The position numbers and the translations under genes were made by a program. A DNA stretch of 64,000 nucleotides from Clostridium sp. MB40-C1 (GTDB lineage: Bacteria; Bacillota; Clostridia; Clostridiales; Clostridiaceae), in assembly GCF_030913655.1 (NCBI RefSeq), contig NZ_CP133189.1, positions 682,001 to 746,000 of the forward strand, given 5' to 3'. Shown one piece after another: positions 58,453-64,000 of the stretch. The number at the start of each line of letters is the position of its first letter. Position 1 is the first letter of the stretch. The notes under the pieces are model-generated. The model did not search any database and was not told where the DNA came from. It saw nothing but the letters and a program-made list of their open reading frames with translations.

Positions 58453-59220
58453 ATGGACTTAGAAAAATTTAAAGAATGGGTTTTGAAAGAATTTAATATA
58501 AATCTATTTGCATATAAATCTAATCAGCTTCATAGAAGAATTTTAAGCTTAATGTCTAGAGTGGGAGTTAATTCAGTAGATGAATATGTTGCATTATTAA
58601 AAAAAGATAAGGAGCAGAGACAAAAGTTTCTTGATTTTATAACGATAAATGTAACAGAGTTTTTTAGAAATCCTGAAATTTTTGAAGAATTAAAAAGTAA
58701 AATAGAAAAAGAATTACTGCCAAGAGAAAAGAACTTGAAAATATGGAGTGCAGCTTGTTCTATAGGGGCAGAACCTTATTCTATTGCTATGATTTTAGAC
58801 AATTTAAAAGAAAAAGGAAGACACAGTATTTTAGCAACTGATTTAGATGAAAGTATTTTACAAAGAGCTAGAAAAGGTGAGTATGTAAAATCTGAGATAA
58901 AAAATATTAGTAATGACCATTTGAAGAAATATTTTACCGAAAATGGTGATAAATATTTGATTGATTCGAGAATAAAAAGTATGGTAAACTTTAAAAAACA
59001 TGATTTAATACTTGATTCTTATGATAAGGGATTTGACTTAATAGTATGTAGAAACGTAGTAATATATTTCAATCAAGAAATTAAAGAAGAGATTTATAAA
59101 AAATTTAGTGCTTCTCTTAAACCTGGAGGATTGCTTTTTGTAGGAGCCACTGAAAGTATATATAATTACAGAGATTATGGCTTTGAAAAAGCGTCTACCT
59201 TTATTTATAGGAAACAATAA
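58453..59220 (+). CDS. cheR: Chemotaxis protein methyltransferase CheR
   Basis: The product is 255 residues, starting at ATG behind AGGGGAGAAGG. The N-terminal helical receptor-binding domain contains 'NQLHRRILSLMSRVG', and the SAM fold has 'VTEFFRNPEIFEEL', 'IWSAACSIGAEPYSIAM', 'ILATDLDESILQRARKGEY' and 'DLIVCRNVVIYF'. It methylates receptor Glu residues, opposing CheB. It is spaced 10-12 bases from its neighbours. Confidence 0.96.
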   Translation: MDLEKFKEWVLKEFNINLFAYKSNQLHRRILSLMSRVGVNSVDEYVALLKKDKEQRQKFLDFITINVTEFFRNPEIFEELKSKIEKELLPREKNLKIWSAACSIGAEPYSIAMILDNLKEKGRHSILATDLDESILQRARKGEYVKSEIKNISNDHLKKYFTENGDKYLIDSRIKSMVNFKKHDLILDSYDKGFDLIVCRNVVIYFNQEIKEEIYKKFSASLKPGGLLFVGATESIYNYRDYGFEKASTFIYRKQ

Positions 59221-59232
59221 GGAGGGAAAAAT

Positions 59233-61302
59233 GTGGATACATCACAATATCTATCAATGTTTCTTGAGGAATCAATGGATAATCTTCAAACTTTAAATGA
59301 ATCTTTATTAGAGTTAGAACAAGAGCCTGATGATATAGATAAATTAAATGAAATCTTCAGGGTAGCTCATACAATAAAAGGTATGGCAGCAACTATGGGA
59401 TACAATAATATGGCTGAATTAACTCATAAAATGGAGGATGTTTTATCTGAATTTAGAGAAGGAAAGCTAAAAGTAACTCAAAATGTTGTAACAGTATTAT
59501 TTAAGTGTCTAGATACGCTTGAACAAATGGTTAATAATATATCAGAGGGTATAGAAGATGATGTTCATATAGATGAAATCATAAGTGGTCTAGAAAAAAT
59601 TGTTAAAGAAGAAGAAGATAACGAAGAAGTAGAAGAGGTAAAAGAAGTAACAGAAAATATTAATGAAACTCATAAAAATGAGTCAGGAGAAACTTCTAAG
59701 GAAAGTTTTATTGAAATGAATGAATATGATATTAATATCATAAGGCAGGCCTTAGAAAAAGGATTTAATCCTTATCAAATTAAAGTTGTACTAGATGAAA
59801 ATACTTTATTAAAATCAGCTAGAGCTTTCTTGATATTTAAGGATTTAGAAGAGTATGGGGAAATAATAAAATGCATACCTTCTGCAGATGATTTAGAAAA
59901 TGAAAACTTTGATTTAGATATAAGTATGATTTATTTAACACATAAAACAGAAGAAGAAATTTACAATGTTTTATCAAATATATCTGAAGTTGAAGAAGTT
60001 ATAATCGATAATGTAAATGTAGAAGAAAAAATGGCGTCTAAAGTTGAGGAAAAATCAGAGGAAAAGCAACAACCAGTTGTACAGAAAAAAGAAGAAAAGA
60101 AAGTTGAGCCTCAAGTTAAAGTTAAACCAAAAGAAGTAGAGAAGAAACCAGAAGAAAGAAGAACTCATAAAAAAGTTCATCAATCTGTAAGAGTAGATCT
60201 TGAAAGATTAGATAAGTTTATGAATATGGTTTCAGAACTTGTAATTCATAGAACTAGATTAGAACAAATTAGTTCTAATTATAAATCTACTGAATTAAAT
60301 GAGACTTTGGAACAGGTTGCTAGAACTACTTCAGATTTGCAAGATTTAGTAATGAAAATAAGAATGTTACCATTAGAAACTGTATTTAATAGATTCCCTA
60401 GAATGGTTAGAGATCTTTCTGTAGAATTAGACAAGGAAATTGACTTTATAGTAAAAGGACAAGATACAGAACTAGATAGAACTGTTATAGATGAAATAGG
60501 AGAACCTTTGATTCATCTTATTAGAAATGCAGCTGACCATGGAGTAGAAAGTAAAGAAGAAAGAATAGCTAAAGGGAAAAATTCAACTGGAACAATAAAG
60601 CTTATTGCTTATCAAGAAGGAACAAAGGCTATTATAAAGGTTGAAGATGATGGTGGTGGAATTCCTGTTGATAAAGTTAGAGCTAAGGCTGAAAAAGTTG
60701 GTATAAGTACTGAAGGAATGAGTGACGCAGATATTAGAAATCTTATTTTCGCACAAGGATTTAGTACAAATGAACAAGTTACGGACATATCAGGAAGAGG
60801 AGTTGGTATGGACGTAGTTAAAACTAAAATTAACTCTTTGGGTGGTACAGTAGATGTTGTAAGTGAGATTGACAAAGGTACTACATTTATTATAACATTA
60901 CCTTTGACACTTCAAATAATACAAGCCTTATTAGTTAAAGTTGGAAATGAAACTATGGCTATATCATTAGGATATATTGATAGGGTTATTGATTATAAAG
61001 AAGAGAATGTTATGAAAACTAATAATAAAGAGGTTATTATCTACAATGAGAATGTAATACCACTAATAAGAGTCTATGAAAAATTAGATATTGAAAAGGT
61101 GGACAATGGTAAGAAGTACATTGTTATAGTAAAAGTTGGAGAAAGAACAGTAGGCCTTTTAGTTGATGGCTTATTGGGTCAACAAGAAACTGTAATAAAA
61201 TCTTTAGGAAAAACTTTAAAAGGACTAAAAGAGTATATTGGTGCTACTATATATGGAGATGGATTAGTAACGTTAATACTTGATGTAGCAGCTTTAATTT
61301 AA
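59233..61302 (+). CDS. cheA: Chemotaxis histidine kinase CheA
   Basis: The product is 689 residues, starting at GTG behind GGAGGG. HPt phospho-His46 lies in 'VAHTIKGMAATMGY'. A P2-like CheY-binding part covers about residues 160-255, followed by a Lys/Glu/Pro linker and a dimerisation domain after 'SVRVDLERLDKFMNMVSELV'. The ATPase has 'HLIRNAADHGVE' (N box), 'VEDDGGGIP' (G1) and 'GRGVGMDVVKTKI' (G2). The C-terminal CheW-like domain ends the protein. It phosphorylates CheY and CheB on receptor signals. All kinase motifs are intact. Confidence 0.97.
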   Translation: MDTSQYLSMFLEESMDNLQTLNESLLELEQEPDDIDKLNEIFRVAHTIKGMAATMGYNNMAELTHKMEDVLSEFREGKLKVTQNVVTVLFKCLDTLEQMVNNISEGIEDDVHIDEIISGLEKIVKEEEDNEEVEEVKEVTENINETHKNESGETSKESFIEMNEYDINIIRQALEKGFNPYQIKVVLDENTLLKSARAFLIFKDLEEYGEIIKCIPSADDLENENFDLDISMIYLTHKTEEEIYNVLSNISEVEEVIIDNVNVEEKMASKVEEKSEEKQQPVVQKKEEKKVEPQVKVKPKEVEKKPEERRTHKKVHQSVRVDLERLDKFMNMVSELVIHRTRLEQISSNYKSTELNETLEQVARTTSDLQDLVMKIRMLPLETVFNRFPRMVRDLSVELDKEIDFIVKGQDTELDRTVIDEIGEPLIHLIRNAADHGVESKEERIAKGKNSTGTIKLIAYQEGTKAIIKVEDDGGGIPVDKVRAKAEKVGISTEGMSDADIRNLIFAQGFSTNEQVTDISGRGVGMDVVKTKINSLGGTVDVVSEIDKGTTFIITLPLTLQIIQALLVKVGNETMAISLGYIDRVIDYKEENVMKTNNKEVIIYNENVIPLIRVYEKLDIEKVDNGKKYIVIVKVGERTVGLLVDGLLGQQETVIKSLGKTLKGLKEYIGATIYGDGLVTLILDVAALI

Positions 61303-61322
61303 TGTGAGGGGAGGGGATTAAC

Positions 61323-61928
61323 ATGATGTATATTGACATGACTCCCATGCAGTTAGATGCATTAAGAGAAGTTGGAAATATTGGTGTAGGTAATGCAGCA
61401 ACAGCCTTATCACAACTTTTAAATAAAAAAGTAGATATGACTGTTCCATCTGTAAATATAGTTCCTTTTGAAGATGTGTTTTCGGATAGTGGAACAGAGC
61501 GAGTTGTTGCTGCAATTCTTGTAAGGGTACTTGGAGATACCCCAGGAAACATTTTATTTATACTTGAAAGAGAAACAGCATTTAGTATGATAAAAGCATT
61601 GACTGGGGAAGAAAGCGAGGAAATATCTGAAATGGGCAGCTCAGTATTATGTGAGATTGGAAATATTATAGCTGCTTCTTACATGAATGCTATTTCAAAG
61701 TTCACAGGGCTTTTTATAACACCATCTGTACCAGCTCTTTGCTATGATATGTTGGGTGCTATATTATCCACAAGTTTTATAGAAGCTGGTCAGTTTGATG
61801 AACAAGTCCTTGACATTGAAACAAGATTTTTAGAAGATGATAATGATAAGGGTATAAGTGGGCATTTTTATTATATTCCAATGCCTGGATCTTTAGAAAG
61901 AATATTGAGTACATTAGGAGTAAATTAA
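61323..61928 (+). CDS. cheC: CheY-P phosphatase CheC
   Basis: The product is 201 residues, starting at ATG behind GGGGAGGGGATTAAC. It has both phosphatase half-sites: 'LREVGNIGVGNAATALSQLL' and 'LCEIGNIIAASYMNAIS', each with Glu and Asn of the E-x3-N signature. It dephosphorylates CheY-P and binds CheD. The FliY protein at the window end carries a related domain, so the cell has two such phosphatases. Confidence 0.95.
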   Translation: MMYIDMTPMQLDALREVGNIGVGNAATALSQLLNKKVDMTVPSVNIVPFEDVFSDSGTERVVAAILVRVLGDTPGNILFILERETAFSMIKALTGEESEEISEMGSSVLCEIGNIIAASYMNAISKFTGLFITPSVPALCYDMLGAILSTSFIEAGQFDEQVLDIETRFLEDDNDKGISGHFYYIPMPGSLERILSTLGVN

Positions 61929-61944
61929 TGGAGGTTATGAAGAC

Positions 61945-62307
61945 ATGGCAAAAGTATTAATTGTTGATGATGCTGCTTTTATGAGAATGATGATAAAGGA
62001 TATTTTAGAAAAAAACGGATTTGATATTGTAGGAGAAGCTAGTAATGGATTAAAGGCTGTAGAGCTTTATAAGGCTGAGAAACCAGACGTAGTAACTATG
62101 GATATAACAATGCCTGATATGGATGGTATTGAGGCTGTTAAGGCTATAAAAGAGTTTGATCCTAGCGCTAAGATAATAATGTGTAGTGCAATGGGACAAC
62201 AAACAATGGTAATGGATGCTATAAAATCCGGAGCTAAAGACTTCATTGTAAAACCATTCCAAGCAGATAGAGTACTTGAGGCTATTAGAAAAGTAATAGG
62301 TCAATAG
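61945..62307 (+). CDS. cheY: Chemotaxis response regulator CheY
   Basis: The product is 120 residues, a single receiver domain: 'VLIVDDAAFMRMMIKDIL' with the acidic pair, phospho-Asp in 'VTMDITMPDMDG', Ser-Ala switch in 'IMCSAMGQQ', and Lys in 'DFIVKPFQADRV'. ATG lies behind ATGGAGGT. Phosphorylated by CheA, it binds FliM and FliY at the flagellar switch, both encoded just downstream. Confidence 0.96.
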   Translation: MAKVLIVDDAAFMRMMIKDILEKNGFDIVGEASNGLKAVELYKAEKPDVVTMDITMPDMDGIEAVKAIKEFDPSAKIIMCSAMGQQTMVMDAIKSGAKDFIVKPFQADRVLEAIRKVIGQ

Positions 62308-62327
62308 CCTAAAAGGGGGAAATGAAA

Positions 62328-62729
62328 ATGCAAGTTGTTATATTTAGACTTGGGGATGAACAGTTTGCAGTTGAAACTGCAAAAGTACAAGGAATAAATG
62401 ATATTATGGAAATAACAAGGGTCCCTAAAGCACCAGCCCATATAAAAGGATTGATTAATTTAAGAGGTAATGTTATTTCCCTCTTAAATATAAATCTTTT
62501 GTTAGGTATACAAAAACTAGATGATGTGGAGCAAAATAATATAATAATTTTAAATATGGAAGACGAACATGTTGGTATTACAGTAGATGAAGTAGATGAA
62601 GTTCTTGAAATCGAAGAGAGTGTATTAGAAAAAGTTGAAGATAATAAGAAACCTTATGTAAAAGGAATTATAAATTTTAAGGATAGAGTAGTTAGTTTAA
62701 TAGATATAGATAAACTACTTATAAATTAG
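62328..62729 (+). CDS. cheW: Chemotaxis coupling protein CheW (second copy)
   Basis: 133 residues from ATG 62328 (ATG 62322 possible; AAGGGGGAA precedes both). CheW blocks: 'VVIFRLGDEQFAVETAKVQGIN', 'PAHIKGLINLRGNVISLLNIN' and 'VGITVDEVDEVLEI'. It is closer to the canonical CheW than the first copy. It couples receptors to CheA. Confidence 0.95.
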   Translation: MQVVIFRLGDEQFAVETAKVQGINDIMEITRVPKAPAHIKGLINLRGNVISLLNINLLLGIQKLDDVEQNNIIILNMEDEHVGITVDEVDEVLEIEESVLEKVEDNKKPYVKGIINFKDRVVSLIDIDKLLIN

Positions 62730-62750
62730 TAAAAGAAATGAGGGACAAAT

Positions 62751-63746
62751 ATGGCAGACGTTTTATCGCAAAGCGAAATAGATGCCCTTTTATCTGCCTT
62801 GAACTCTGGTGAACTAAACCCTGATGAAATTGAAGCGGAAGAGGAAAAACAAAAAGTTAAGCCTTATGATTTTAGGAGCCCTCAGAAGTTTTCTAAAGAT
62901 CATATAAGGACACTAGAGCTCATACATGATAATTTTGCTAGGATAATTTCAAATTATCTGTCAGCCCAATTAAGAACTAACGTTAAAGTAAAGGTAGAAA
63001 CGGTTCAACAGATAACCTATGATGAATTTATTCACTCGGTGCCTAATCCAACTATATTGACTATATTCAAGATGCCTCCTTTAAGTGGGTCCATACTTTT
63101 TGAAAGCAATCCTCAATTTGTATATAAAGTTATTGATATTCTGCTTGGGGGGCCAGGAACTAGCCAATATAAGGATAGGGAGTTTACTGATATAGATAAA
63201 AATATTATAAAACAAGTAAATACGGGATTAATTGCAAATTTAAAACTTGCTTGGGAAGATGTTCTAGAAGTGGAACCTGAAATAGAGGGATTAGAGACAA
63301 ACCCAGCTTTAAATCAGACGTTAGCGCCGACAGAACCAGTAGCTTTGATAACTTTTTCTGTTGAAATGAATGGAAGTAGTACATTTATAAATATTTGTAT
63401 TCCTTATTTGAGTATAGAAAAAGTGCTAGATAAGTTAGTAGTGCAATATTGGTTTAGAGAAAATGATACTTATATATTAGAAGAATCTAAACAAAAATTG
63501 CGTAAGAGAGTAAATGTTATTGATTTAGGAGTAACTGCTCAATTGGGGGTTACTAATATAACAGTAGATCAGTTCTTAGAATTAACGGTTGGAGATATAA
63601 TAACTTTAGATACTACAACTAAGGAAGCTATAAAGCTAAGAGTAGAAGATCAAGATTATATGTATGCTAAGCCTGGTGTTATCGGGAAGTTTAAAGGTGT
63701 ACAGGTATTAGATATTATTGATAAGGATGTGGGAAACTATGAGTAG
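62751..63746 (+). CDS. fliM: Flagellar motor switch protein FliM
   Basis: The product is 331 residues, starting at ATG behind GAGGGACAAA. The CheY-P-binding N-terminal motif is 'LSQSEIDALLSALNSG'. The middle CheC-like domain holds 'LELIHDNFARIISNYLSAQL' and 'DILLGGPG', and the C-terminal SpoA domain 'VIDLGVTAQLGVTNITVDQFL'. It forms the switch ring that sets rotation direction. Its stop overlaps the fliY start by 8 bases. Confidence 0.96.
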   Translation: MADVLSQSEIDALLSALNSGELNPDEIEAEEEKQKVKPYDFRSPQKFSKDHIRTLELIHDNFARIISNYLSAQLRTNVKVKVETVQQITYDEFIHSVPNPTILTIFKMPPLSGSILFESNPQFVYKVIDILLGGPGTSQYKDREFTDIDKNIIKQVNTGLIANLKLAWEDVLEVEPEIEGLETNPALNQTLAPTEPVALITFSVEMNGSSTFINICIPYLSIEKVLDKLVVQYWFRENDTYILEESKQKLRKRVNVIDLGVTAQLGVTNITVDQFLELTVGDIITLDTTTKEAIKLRVEDQDYMYAKPGVIGKFKGVQVLDIIDKDVGNYE

Positions 63747-64000
63747 CGATAACGGATTTCTTTCTCAGGAAGAAATAGATGCATTATTAAATGGGGGAAG
63801 TGATTCTACACCTAGTGATGAAGTTGGAGACGATACACTTGAGGAAAGCAATGTGCAAGAGGATATATCTTCTGTAGAAGAGGAAGAAGGAATTTCTGAT
63901 TTAGAAAGAGATTTATTAGGTGAAATAGGTAACATCTCTATGGGATCAGCTTCTACTGCTCTTTCTACTATAATAAATCAGCAGGTAAATATCACTACTC
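63739..64000 (+). CDS. fliY: Flagellar motor switch phosphatase FliY, cut by window end
   Basis: The first 87 codons are visible from ATG 63739, which overlaps the fliM stop. 'FLSQEEIDALLNGG' is the CheY-P-binding N-terminal motif shared with FliM. An acidic linker follows, then the start of a CheC-type phosphatase domain ('LLGEIGNISMGSASTALSTI') with its Glu and Asn-type site. The rest, including the FliN-like SpoA domain, lies beyond position 64000. Confidence 0.93.
   Translation, partial: MSSDNGFLSQEEIDALLNGGSDSTPSDEVGDDTLEESNVQEDISSVEEEEGISDLERDLLGEIGNISMGSASTALSTIINQQVNITT

Overview
The window is AT-rich, low-GC Firmicutes DNA. Strong AGGAGG-type ribosome-binding sites, many TTG and GTG starts, a DUF342/chemotaxis/FliM/FliY cluster, pyruvate:ferredoxin oxidoreductase, HemZ and a SCIFF peptide with its radical SAM maturase all point to a motile, anaerobic, spore-forming Clostridium. 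The C. botulinum/novyi/tetani branch is the best guess from general gene order. The species cannot be fixed from this sequence alone.

Region 1, 1 to about 23.1 kb, is a prophage or phage-derived element with every gene on the + strand. Its left end lies outside the window. From left to right it holds: a replication-like winged-helix protein; a small HTH protein behind a repeat-rich control region; several small unknown genes, including a duplicated pair; a GIY-YIG endonuclease; about 700 bases of non-coding DNA packed with hairpins; an array of four tandem paralogues; scaffold and major capsid; an HTH protein; a tail-chaperone candidate; an HK97-gp10-like protein; a 1673-residue tape measure; small and large terminase; portal; a short serine recombinase; tail-terminator, connector and head-closure candidates (the last with an Ig-like domain); decayed coding fragments; an 18-bp inverted repeat; and an ADP-ribosyltransferase-like protein. 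The module order is permuted compared with a typical siphophage: scaffold and capsid come before, not after, terminase and portal. Many of the genes end in their own intrinsic terminator, often overlapping the stop codon. No lysis or tail-fibre genes are visible here.

Region 2, 23.3 to 46.2 kb, is chromosomal housekeeping: a BofC-like protein, ruvA-ruvB-queA-tgt-yajC, a TIGR04086-type membrane protein, scfA-scfB (SCIFF), a fused secDF, a shortened and catalytically degenerate recJ-like gene, apt-relA-dtd, a metallo-hydrolase, hemZ, hisS-aspS, a CsoR-family repressor, a two-gene ThrE-type exporter on the - strand, and glyA.

Region 3, 46.2 to 54.2 kb, holds nifJ with a long leader, a very unusual Met/Arg-rich microprotein, a DUF1292 protein with a His/Cys-rich head, a HAD phosphatase, a class IV aminotransferase and a PRD antiterminator.

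Region 4, 54.3 to 64 kb, is a tightly packed chemotaxis and flagellar-switch operon: DUF342 protein, cheW, cheD, cheB, cheR, cheA, cheC, cheY, cheW, fliM, and fliY cut by the window end. Together these build the receptor-coupled kinase, the adaptation enzymes, the CheY phosphatases and the switch they act on.

The most novel-looking items are the structured non-coding RNA candidate at 4.27 to 4.73 kb, the four-paralogue array, the Met/Arg microprotein, the ART-like phage protein and the degenerate RecJ at the usual recJ position.
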